Below, in pieces: positions 1-5,918 of a stretch of 12,004 bases of DNA; positions within the stretch are counted from its first letter, which is position 1, and each line of letters opens with the position of its first letter. Origin of the DNA: a bacterium (lineage in GTDB: Bacteria > Babelota > Babeliae > Babelales > Vermiphilaceae). The stretch spans positions 1-12,004 of the forward strand of contig DAOVGZ010000024.1 in the NCBI GenBank assembly GCA_030672115.1, read 5' to 3'. The translations under genes and the position numbers were made by a program. The notes beneath the pieces were generated by a model. It saw only the letters and a list, made by a program, of their open reading frames with translations. It did no database searches and was not told the origin of the DNA.

Positions 1-408
1 AAAAAAAATGTTTTAAAAAATATCCCCATTGGATGGAAAAAAATTGGTCTTACTTTTGGACTTGGAGCATTAGGTTATGTAAGTGCATATTTTGGATTAG
101 TTAATCGTAAGGCTGCAGTAACGGGGTTATCTCTTGTTCAGCAGATGTTGAGTGGAAAAGTTTCTAATCCTAAGCTGTTAGAAGAAATTTCTTCTTTAAA
201 TGAGGGAAGTCTTCAAAGTTTTGTAGCAGAATTACTTTCTAGCTTTGGAAAAACAAAAGCATTGAAAGCAGTTAAAATGTTAGAACAAGAAACAAAACGT
301 AAAGGCAGAAAAAGTAAGAAACATTCTAATAATATATTGCGGAATCTTAAAAAAATGCGTCGTTTAATTAAGAAAGATAATTTAGGTCTTAAGAAGAAGA
401 TTTGTTAA
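1..408 (+). CDS. C-terminal part of an unrecognised membrane protein with a lysine-rich tail (5' end outside window)
   Basis: The reading frame is already open at base 1 and runs 135 codons to a TAA, so the start lies upstream of the window. An internal ATG at 145 exists, but the frame continues upstream without a stop and encodes a hydrophobic, glycine-rich stretch (roughly residues 16-35 of the visible part, containing LGALGYVSAYFGLV) that looks like a membrane segment. I therefore prefer a partial gene to a small gene starting at 145. After the hydrophobic segment comes a leucine/serine-rich, probably helical region, then a very basic tail with repeated lysine and arginine (KRKGRKSKKH, then LKKKIC at the end). 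I do not recognise a family. About 77 bases separate it from the next gene on the same strand. The tail could bind nucleic acid or acidic lipid, but that is only inferred from charge. Confidence 0.6.
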   Translation, partial: KKNVLKNIPIGWKKIGLTFGLGALGYVSAYFGLVNRKAAVTGLSLVQQMLSGKVSNPKLLEEISSLNEGSLQSFVAELLSSFGKTKALKAVKMLEQETKRKGRKSKKHSNNILRNLKKMRRLIKKDNLGLKKKIC

Positions 409-485
409 GCTATATCGCCTGTAGTCCATTATAACTTATGTAACATGTTCCAAAAAAATGGGACAAAAACGAAAAAGGTATTTTC

Positions 486-1109
486 ATGCATCGAAAGAAC
501 AACATTGTCGTTTGTTTTTTTTCTATTTTTTTATTGTGTTCAACGTTATATTCTGGGCCGAAAAAATACATAACTCCTAAAGACTTTTTACAAGATTCAT
601 TTGTTTTGGCGCATGATGTTTTTGAGTCAGGCTTTAAACCTACGATTTTGATTTCTTTATGGCGGGGTGGCGCTCCAACAGGATTGGCTATTACAGAGTA
701 TTTTGTTTATAGAAACTGTCCAATAGTGAATCATTGTGCGCCACGAGCAAGTGCATATAATCATGATACATTAAAGCCAGTGGTTGAAATTTTTGGTTTA
801 GAATCTGTTGTTTCTATGATTGGATTAAGTGATAAAGTTTTGATTGTTGATGATGTTGTTGATTCTGGTGCGACAATAAAAGCATTTTTAAAAGCATTGC
901 AAGATTCTTGTGGTGAAAGTTTTCCTGGTTTGGAAAATATTAAAGTTGCTACTATTTATTACAAGCCAAAAAAATCAAAAATCAAACCTGACTATTATGT
1001 GCATGCAACAGATGAATGGTTAGTTTTTCCACATGAGCTTGAAGGTTTGACTCTTGAAGAAATTACTGACAATAAAGGTGAGGTTATAGCTCATTGTTTT
1101 AATAAATAG
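486..1109 (+). CDS. Phosphoribosyltransferase-domain protein with an N-terminal export signal
   Basis: The 207-residue protein has the type I phosphoribosyltransferase fold signature. The PRPP-binding motif VLIVDDVVDSGAT lies at about 118-130, a pyrophosphate-loop-like WRGGAPTG at 59-66, and a C-terminal WLVFPHE at 178-184 that resembles the hood end of xanthine/hypoxanthine (Gpt-like) purine salvage enzymes. Family knowledge would predict transfer of a phosphoribosyl group from PRPP to a purine base; the substrate cannot be fixed here. The odd part is the N terminus: basic residues, then a hydrophobic run (VVCFFSIFLLCSTL, about 8-21) and a small-residue site near YSG, a classical Sec signal-like layout. 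The ATG has AAGG seven bases upstream, and the next in-frame ATG is at residue 111, inside the domain, so the signal is probably genuine. The enzyme would then sit outside the cytosol or be membrane-tethered. A terminator follows at once. Confidence 0.82.
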   Translation: MHRKNNIVVCFFSIFLLCSTLYSGPKKYITPKDFLQDSFVLAHDVFESGFKPTILISLWRGGAPTGLAITEYFVYRNCPIVNHCAPRASAYNHDTLKPVVEIFGLESVVSMIGLSDKVLIVDDVVDSGATIKAFLKALQDSCGESFPGLENIKVATIYYKPKKSKIKPDYYVHATDEWLVFPHELEGLTLEEITDNKGEVIAHCFNK

Positions 1110-1127
1110 ATTAATAAAATAGTTAAG

Positions 1128-1164
1128 AAGGCATTTCAGGAATAAAGTTTAGAAGTGCCTTTTT
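1128..1164 (+). terminator. Rho-independent terminator after the phosphoribosyltransferase gene
   Basis: AAGGCATTTC (1128-1137) pairs with GAAGTGCCTT (1152-1161) in a 10-bp stem with one G-U pair and a 14-base loop. The T-run 1160-1164 follows the stem. It lies 18 bases past the stop codon of the upstream gene. On the minus strand the same hairpin sits just beyond the end of the small exported gene at 1177, so it may serve both converging units, although the minus-strand T-tract is interrupted. Confidence 0.8.
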
Positions 1165-1176
1165 GATGAATTTATT

Positions 1177-1469
1177 TTATAATAAGCCGATTTTTTTTCC
1201 AACGAGATATAAAAAATAATCAATATTTTTTTGTAAAATTTTATACGTTTTATCATTTACGTTATATTTTCTTTTAAACTCTGGTTTGGAAAAGAAAGAA
1301 AAATCGAAAATAAGTTTTTTTTCTGATACTTTTTTAGAATTTATTGTCGCGACAGAAGTAGTTTTTTTTTTCTAATTGCTCGGATATGTTTTTTAGAGGT
1401 TTTATTCATGGTTTGAGTGATTTGAGGAAATAATAATAAACCTGTGATTACAAAAATATTTTTTTTCAT
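1177..1469 (-). pseudogene. Small exported protein gene, reading frame broken at a 10-base poly-A tract
   Basis: The ATG at 1469 overlaps the sbcD stop by one base (TAATG) and is preceded by AAGGA with a 6-base spacer (1476-1480), so translation appears to start here, coupled to sbcD. The N terminus MKKNIFVITGLLLFPQITQT is a convincing signal peptide. As written, the frame ends at a TAA at 1341-1343 after 42 codons. If the A10 tract (minus strand of 1362-1371) had one more A, or two fewer, the frame would continue without a stop to the TAA at 1177-1179, giving a 97-residue basic protein whose second half includes FDFSFFSKPEF and ends GKKIGLL. I recognise no family. It could be a recent pseudogene, a phase-variable gene, a gene rescued by transcriptional slippage, or a sequencing miscount. 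Confidence 0.6.
1362..1371. repeat. Homopolymer T10 (A10 on the coding strand) at a frameshift
   Basis: Ten T on the plus strand lie inside the small exported gene read on the minus strand. Codons before the tract are in the signal-peptide frame; codons after it are open in the frame that needs one extra A. Confidence 0.85.
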
Positions 1470-2701
1470 TATAATTCCTTTTGTTTTGCTTTTTCAAAAA
1501 GTTCAGTTGCTTTTTTGATAAGTTTTTCTTTCCTTTCTTTTAATTCTGGTTTTGTATCTAAATATGCACCAAGAAGGGTTGCAAAATTCATATCTACTTT
1601 TAAATCGGATCGCCGTTCACGTATAGAAATAGTTTTTATCGGAATAATTCCAGCAACATAGTGTGCTTGTTCACATGCTTTTATAAGAGCTTGCAAATCT
1701 ACAAGGTCTTTTTTTCCTTTTGGCACATGATATTTTATTTTAATAATTGCATCAGTAAGTGTGTGTTTTTTAAGTTCATTTAAAATTTCTTCTGTTTGAT
1801 TTTTTTCTGGTTGCAATTGGACATCAATTTGAATAAAACTTCTCGTTGGGGTTTTTATAAATTCATGACTGGTTTTATTTTTTTTTTGAATGCTAACAAG
1901 ACAAAATCCTTTTTCTTCTGAGCGTTCACCAAAATCAATGCGCTCGGGTGAGCCGCAATATACAACAGCAGGATAGCCGCCTGTATTTAGATTTTGATAA
2001 CGATGCAAGTGTCCAAGGGCAATATAATCAAATGGTGGTATTGCGAGCTGAGATGGTAAAAAAACAGGGTCGTTGCCATAAATAGCGCGTCGTTCAGAAC
2101 CAGAAAATACGCCGGTACTCATGGTTAAGTGTCCAGCAAGAACAGAAGGAATTTTGGGATCAAGTTTTTGTGAGTAAGATTGAATAATTGAGTTCACGGC
2201 TTGTGAAATATACTGTGTTATTTCATCATTTGTTTTTAAAAGATGTTTATCAGAAATGGCAATGCTGTTTTTAATAGGCCATGGGATACCAACAATTTGC
2301 ACAGGTCCAGATTTTGTTTTTAGAGTAAGAGTCGTTGGTTTTGAAATAATATGAAAACCATCAAGAGGTAAGTCGTCAAAAACATCAAGCGCATGTGCTT
2401 TGCCAAAACTCAGTGGATTGTCATGATTTCCAACAAGTAGCACGGTAGGAATATTATGTTTGTATAATTTAAGAAGGCTACTCATAAAAAGTTTTTGTTG
2501 TGTTGGTGTTGGATTTGTTGTTTTATATGCGTCGCCACAAAAAAGAAAAAAATCAACGTCTTTTTCAATCGCAGTATCAATACAGTGTAAAAATGCTTTT
2601 TCAAAATCTAAAAGACGAGTGTGAATGCCTTTTTTAGGATCTATTTTGCCGTAATTTTCTACACCAAAATGGGTATCAGCTGTGTGAACAAAACGAATCA
2701 T
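1469..2701 (-). CDS. sbcD: SbcD/Mre11-type DNA repair exonuclease subunit
   Basis: The 410-residue protein carries the calcineurin-like metallophosphoesterase motifs of the SbcD/Mre11 family in order: ADTH (D9, H11), CGDA (D57), GNHD (N92, H93, D94), a GH pair in AGHLT, and GHLHR. These residues bind the two metal ions used for nuclease activity. Length is normal for SbcD. Known family members pair with the ATPase SbcC to open hairpins and process double-strand breaks in the cytosol; no sbcC lies in this window. The ATG at 2701 has only an A-rich leader with a weak Shine-Dalgarno. The gene follows the frameshifted exported gene by 23 bases, and its stop overlaps the next start, so it looks like part of the glmU-led cluster. 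An in-frame A10 tract occurs on its coding strand (about 1878-1887). Confidence 0.93.
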   Translation of the reverse strand: MIRFVHTADTHFGVENYGKIDPKKGIHTRLLDFEKAFLHCIDTAIEKDVDFFLFCGDAYKTTNPTPTQQKLFMSSLLKLYKHNIPTVLLVGNHDNPLSFGKAHALDVFDDLPLDGFHIISKPTTLTLKTKSGPVQIVGIPWPIKNSIAISDKHLLKTNDEITQYISQAVNSIIQSYSQKLDPKIPSVLAGHLTMSTGVFSGSERRAIYGNDPVFLPSQLAIPPFDYIALGHLHRYQNLNTGGYPAVVYCGSPERIDFGERSEEKGFCLVSIQKKNKTSHEFIKTPTRSFIQIDVQLQPEKNQTEEILNELKKHTLTDAIIKIKYHVPKGKKDLVDLQALIKACEQAHYVAGIIPIKTISIRERRSDLKVDMNFATLLGAYLDTKPELKERKEKLIKKATELFEKAKQKEL

Positions 2702-2741
2702 GTTTTTTTCTTTTTTTTGCTAGGTTAATTATTTAAGTAAT

Positions 2742-2797
2742 GAAATTTTTTCTTTTTGTGCATTTTATAGAAATTTTTTCTTTCTGTGCATTTTATA
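2742..2797. repeat. 28-bp tandem duplication, two copies with one mismatch
   Basis: Units 2742-2769 and 2770-2797 are identical except for one T/C difference. They lie in the 3' end of the frameshifted exported gene, where the coding strand reads the two copies in different frames because 28 is not a multiple of three. Each copy contains TATAAAATGCAC on the minus strand, so the duplication also places two TATAAA boxes upstream of sbcD. Confidence 0.88.
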
Positions 2798-3051
2798 ATG
2801 TTTTTTTTGTCTAAGCTCATTATTGTTTTGAAGTATTTCCAACTGTTTGTTTGATCGCCATATTCTCTGACGTATTCTTTTTTTGCAGCTTCATCTGCAA
2901 TTGTGCTTCCGCTTGAATATAGAGTAAAAGAAGGAGTTATTAGGTTGTTGTATTTGAGTTGTATTTTCATTTTTAAAAAGGTATAAAAAATTAATGTTTC
3001 GGGGGTTGGATATTTTTTAAAATTGTCATAAAAGAAAAAATTAAGAGAATG

Positions 3052-3063
3052 TTTTTTTTTTTT
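3052..3063. repeat. Homopolymer T12 (A12 on the coding strand) at a frameshift
   Basis: Twelve T on the plus strand form the longest homopolymer I see in the window. It marks the junction between the two frames of the exported orphan gene. The coding strand reads ATA, three AAA codons, then AAC in the first frame; one added A brings CAT into frame and opens the downstream segment. Confidence 0.85.
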
Positions 3064-3491
3064 ATAAATTTAGGTTTAACTATTTCGTGAATTTTTATAT
3101 TGCTACTTAATGTATTTCTTTTTACTTTATAATGGCCAATAAATGGGATTCCTTTATACTTTCTTAGATATCTTTCAAAGGCATATCGTTGAGATTCTTT
3201 ATCGCCACCATCGATTATCCAAGCAGTTTTTTTTTCATTGTTTTGGAGTTTTGTGTTTAAACTTTTTAAGTTGATTTTAAAACGTTTTATCTCTAGTTCA
3301 AATTTATCGAATTTAATTTTGTAATAATTTTTTATGGTATATTTTTTTTTGTTGTTTTTGAGAGTAAATTTCAAAATTTCATTATTTTCTATTGGTGTTA
3401 TTTTGATGGAATGTTCGAATTCCTTTTTAGGGTTCATTCCTCTTATTGATATGAAAAATAGAAAGCTAATTAAAAAAAATAGTTTGTTTTT

Positions 3492-3505
3492 TATTTTTTT
3501 TCCTT
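3492..3505 (-). promoter_or_regulatory. Shine-Dalgarno and probable ATA start of the exported orphan gene
   Basis: AAGGA at 3505-3501 is followed by six bases and then an in-frame ATA (3494-3492). The same AAGGA with six-base spacing precedes the ATG at 1469. Starting here gives a signal peptide, while the first ATG (3437) would remove it. An in-frame TAA lies at 3506-3504, so the gene cannot start further upstream. Confidence 0.5.
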
Positions 3506-3619
3506 ATTGATGAATTTTATGATTTCATTTTTATCGTTTTGATTTAAGTCGTGATTTTTGAAATTTGCAAAAAAACATCACAGGATAATTTCCTAAAGTT
3601 TATCATAAAAGAAGGAATC

Positions 3620-4177
3620 CTAAATAAGATAGGGTGGTAGTTCTTTTGGTTTATTTTTTTTACAAGGATCTATAAGTTTCATGAATGATTTCTTGCAGTC
3701 TTGATGGAAATAGTAAGCAATTTTTTTTTTATCTTTAATAAATGCAGGAGTTATTTCTATTTTAGAAAATTCAAAGTTTTTGGGTTGTTTTTTTTCTATT
3801 ATAATTTTGTAAGTTTGTGCTTTTATACATTTAACTTTAAGATTTTCATTGATTTGGTTTTTGTCAAAAAAGTCTTCTATTTCTTTTTCAAGATCATTTT
3901 TTTTTGATGTTAAAATTTCTTTAGCATTTGGATTAAAACTTTTGTTTATTTTATTTGTGTAGAGTGATAGTTCCTCTAATCGCGAGCCATCGGTTGGTCT
4001 ATAGAGGGTGATTTTAGAACAATTTATAGATTGAGAATTATTGTTTGTATATAAAGCATATAATTTCACCAAAAGGATGTTTTGGATGATTTTTTCTGTT
4101 TTTTTAATTGTAAATATTGATGTTGTAGCAGCACAAGAAAGTACGACGACATGTAAAAAAAAATTTTTAATGTTCAT
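3620..4177 (-). CDS. Putative lipoprotein or exported protein of unknown function
   Basis: I start this gene at the ATG at 4177, one base after the glmU stop. This yields a signal peptide, MNIKNFFLHVVVLSCAA, with a short basic n-region, a hydrophobic run and VLSC, an acceptable though not ideal lipobox with Cys15 as possible lipidation site. An ATG at 4195 overlapping glmU is also possible; one at 4246 is less likely because it lies well inside glmU. The 185-residue product then has a polar mature domain rich in lysine and asparagine, with a probable helical stretch (about 80-105) and four further cysteines, two of them in DCKKSF and DPCKKN near the C terminus, which could form disulfides outside the cytosol. 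I recognise no family. There is no clear Shine-Dalgarno at 4177, so translation is probably coupled to glmU. It contains an in-frame A10 tract (minus strand of 3721-3730). It ends with TAG. Confidence 0.62.
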   Translation of the reverse strand: MNIKNFFLHVVVLSCAATTSIFTIKKTEKIIQNILLVKLYALYTNNNSQSINCSKITLYRPTDGSRLEELSLYTNKINKSFNPNAKEILTSKKNDLEKEIEDFFDKNQINENLKVKCIKAQTYKIIIEKKQPKNFEFSKIEITPAFIKDKKKIAYYFHQDCKKSFMKLIDPCKKNKPKELPPYLI

Positions 4178-4178
4178 T

Positions 4179-5594
4179 TTAAATAATACTTTCATTTTTT
4201 GGTTGATTAGATTTTTTTTTAATTTTCTTTTTAAGTAAAGGAGCATATCCTTCTTTGTTTACTTGATACGCTCTTGCAATAGCAAGGGAATTTGCCGGTA
4301 CGTTTTTAGTAATTGTTGATCCGGCTGCGGTAAACGAATTTTTTTCAATGGTAAGTGGTGCGACTAGAGTATTATTGCTGCCAATATAGACGTTGTCTTC
4401 AATAATTGTTTTTTCTTTTGAGATTCCATTGTGATTGCAAATAATTGTTCCAGCTCCAATGTTTACCTGTTTTCCGATGGTTGCATCACCAAGGTAAGCG
4501 AGATGTTTAGCTTTGGTCTTATTGCCGATAAAGCTTTTTTTAACTTCTACAAAATTGCCAATTTTTGCATTTTGTTCTACAACGGTTCCATTGCGAAGGT
4601 GAGCAAAAGGTCCAACAGATACGTTTTCATACAAAATAGAATCATTAATGACGGTATGTGATTTTATGGTTGAATTATCACCGATTGTTGCATTTTCTAG
4701 TCGAGTATACTCTTGGATATTGCAATTGTTTCCAACTATTGTGTTACCAAGAAGATAAACGCCTCCTCCAATGATGCTACCCGCACCAATTTTTACGGTA
4801 ATATCAAGATGAATATTTTGTGCTTTTACAAACCTTACGCCGTTTTGCATCCAGTAACGAATCAAATGTGCACGTTGAACTTCTTCTGTTGCCCATAGTT
4901 CTTCGAGTGTATTAATTCCACGAACTAAATCAAAAGGTGCAGGAATGGTGGCTACAGTTTTTTTATTATCGCTGGCAATACCAACTAAATCTGTTAAATA
5001 AAATTCTTGGTTTGCGTTGTCTGTTTTTAATTGATCGATAGATTCTTGTAAGAATTTTTTATTAATAAGATAGATTCCAGCATTAATCCAACAGTGTTTT
5101 GTAGGATCACCAGTAAAATCTTTTGCTTCAACAATTTTTACACTGTTTTTCTCTTGGATAACGCGGCCATAGGCGTGCCCAGGATGTTCAAGATGGGAAA
5201 CAACAAAACTGATTGCAGCTTTTTTTCCTTGATGTGTTTTATAAAGTTTTTTTATAACTTGTGGGCTAACCAAAGGCATGTCACCATTTAAAACAAGAAT
5301 ATTGTCTTTGTTCCATTTATCACGGGTACATAAAACGGCATGTCCAGTTCCTTTTTGTTCTTCTTGATGGGCAAAAGAGATAGTATCTTTGTGGTGATCA
5401 GAAACTATTTTTTTAATTTTTTCTTTTTGATGTCCAACAACAACGGTTGATTCAATTTGAAGATATGCCAACATTTTTGTTGAATATAAAACCATTTCTT
5501 GGCCGCAAATTTTTTCTAGGAGTTTTGTTCTTCCTGTTTTAAATCGTGTTGCTTTTCCTGCTGCAAGGATAATTGCGTGCATGTTTTTATTCAT
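4179..5594 (-). CDS. glmU: Bifunctional GlmU: GlcN-1-P acetyltransferase / GlcNAc-1-P uridylyltransferase
   Basis: The 471-residue protein has the two-domain GlmU layout. The N-terminal nucleotidyltransferase half has LAAGKATRF (10-18), a GTGHA motif (82-86), the metal-binding Asp of NGD (D105) and GIN (N228). The C-terminal left-handed beta-helix shows hexapeptide repeats from about 265 and the acetyltransferase site KHLAYLGDATIG, with catalytic-type His364, plus NIGAGT and an SNNTLVAP segment. By family knowledge it makes UDP-GlcNAc for peptidoglycan and lipid A in the cytosol. The ATG at 5594 has AAAGG nine bases upstream and an extended -10 promoter about 55 bases upstream. Two N-terminal positions differ from the E. 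coli enzyme: Gly to Ala in the LAAGKGTR signature, and the UDP-GlcNAc-contacting Glu (E154 in E. coli, from memory) is Trp169. The lysine-rich C-terminal tail runs into the start of the lipoprotein gene. Confidence 0.95.
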   Translation of the reverse strand: MNKNMHAIILAAGKATRFKTGRTKLLEKICGQEMVLYSTKMLAYLQIESTVVVGHQKEKIKKIVSDHHKDTISFAHQEEQKGTGHAVLCTRDKWNKDNILVLNGDMPLVSPQVIKKLYKTHQGKKAAISFVVSHLEHPGHAYGRVIQEKNSVKIVEAKDFTGDPTKHCWINAGIYLINKKFLQESIDQLKTDNANQEFYLTDLVGIASDNKKTVATIPAPFDLVRGINTLEELWATEEVQRAHLIRYWMQNGVRFVKAQNIHLDITVKIGAGSIIGGGVYLLGNTIVGNNCNIQEYTRLENATIGDNSTIKSHTVINDSILYENVSVGPFAHLRNGTVVEQNAKIGNFVEVKKSFIGNKTKAKHLAYLGDATIGKQVNIGAGTIICNHNGISKEKTIIEDNVYIGSNNTLVAPLTIEKNSFTAAGSTITKNVPANSLAIARAYQVNKEGYAPLLKKKIKKKSNQPKNESII

Positions 5595-5647
5595 TGATAT
5601 AAACCTTTTTTGTGCATTTTAGATATTTTGATAATAGCTTGAAGGTA

Positions 5648-5656
5648 ATTATAGCA
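5648..5656 (-). promoter_or_regulatory. Extended -10 promoter of the glmU cluster
   Basis: On the minus strand TGC directly precedes a perfect TATAAT (5653-5648), giving an extended -10. No good -35 hexamer is visible 16-18 bases upstream. Transcription would start near 5641, leaving a leader of about 45 bases before the glmU ATG at 5594. The same TGCTATAAT occurs upstream of the hydrolase gene at 10439. Confidence 0.65.
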
Positions 5657-5766
5657 TGTTTTTTTTAAAGTTTATTGATTCATTTTTGTAAAAAGGGTGT
5701 TGATTTTATTCTTTTAATAACGGTTTAGGTTTGTAAGTTGGGATTTTCAAAAAAAGGAAATTAAGG

Positions 5767-5775
5767 TATCATAAT
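5767..5775 (+). promoter_or_regulatory. Possible -10 region for tRNA-Ser and the downstream genes
   Basis: TATCATAAT contains two overlapping -10-like hexamers (TATCAT and CATAAT) about 35-43 bases before the tRNA. A weak TTTCAA at 5745-5750 is spaced 16 bases from TATCAT. This is the best plus-strand candidate between the divergent glmU promoter and the tRNA. Confidence 0.3.
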
Positions 5776-5809
5776 TGGGTAAGTAGGTAATGATAACGTC
5801 ATGTAATCT

Positions 5810-5901
5810 GGAGAGATGGCAGAGTGGTCGAATGCGGTCGCCTCGAAAGCGATTATCCCGTGCAAACGGGATCGGGGGTTCGAATCCCCCTCTCTCCTCC
5901 A
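5810..5901 (+). tRNA. tRNA-Ser, anticodon CGA
   Basis: The acceptor stem GGAGAGA (5810-5816) pairs with TCTCTCC (5891-5897). The anticodon loop CTCGAAA gives anticodon CGA, which reads UCG. The long variable arm CCCGT/ACGGG marks a class II tRNA, and the T arm is GGGGG-TTCGAAT-CCCCC. The following bases are T, then CCA (5899-5901), so CCA appears encoded and the discriminator is T, where serine tRNAs usually have G. The gene lies 17 bases before the outer-membrane protein ATG with no terminator between, suggesting a joint transcript cut by tRNA processing. Confidence 0.95.
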
Positions 5902-5918
5902 CTAATCTTAGGTTTTTT

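Larger units (their letters stand above)
2725..3494 (-). pseudogene. Exported orphan protein, split in two frames at a 12-base poly-A tract
   Basis: Two open frames form one gene. The 5' part runs to a TAA at 2991-2993. The 3' part (stop at 2725) is open in another frame right back to the A12 tract (minus strand of 3052-3063) and beyond its own ATG at 2970. One extra A, or two fewer, joins them into about 256 residues. The first ATG is at 3437, but the frame is open further upstream and encodes KNKLFFLISFLFFISIRG, a clear signal peptide. An ATA at 3494-3492 lies six bases after AAGGA and is the likely start. The mature part is lysine-rich and contains AWIIDGGDKESQRYAFERYL and, after the shift, GSTIADEAAKKEYVREYGDQ. 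I recognise no family. Unless slippage restores it, only the 5' product, ending in an unrelated short tail, would be made. Confidence 0.6.

Noticed and set aside
446..465. TGTTCC/GGGACA hairpin between the first two plus-strand genes
   Set aside because: Only six pairs with one wobble and no T-run after it; not enough for a terminator or a named regulatory element.
3551..3581. GTGAT...ATCAC imperfect hairpin in the gap between the lipoprotein and the split gene
   Set aside because: Needs a four-base bulge and is mostly A/T pairing; no T-run or recognisable riboswitch pattern follows.
4178..4246. Longer starts for the putative lipoprotein at 4246 or 4195
   Set aside because: Both lie inside glmU. 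The 4246 start would bury the signal peptide behind a basic extension; 4195 remains possible but 4177 gives the cleaner signal and follows the glmU stop by one base.
5790..5918. N-terminal extension of the outer-membrane protein ORF upstream of 5919
   Set aside because: It is the tRNA-Ser gene read as protein, a well-known artefact; the signal peptide and Shine-Dalgarno place the start at 5919.
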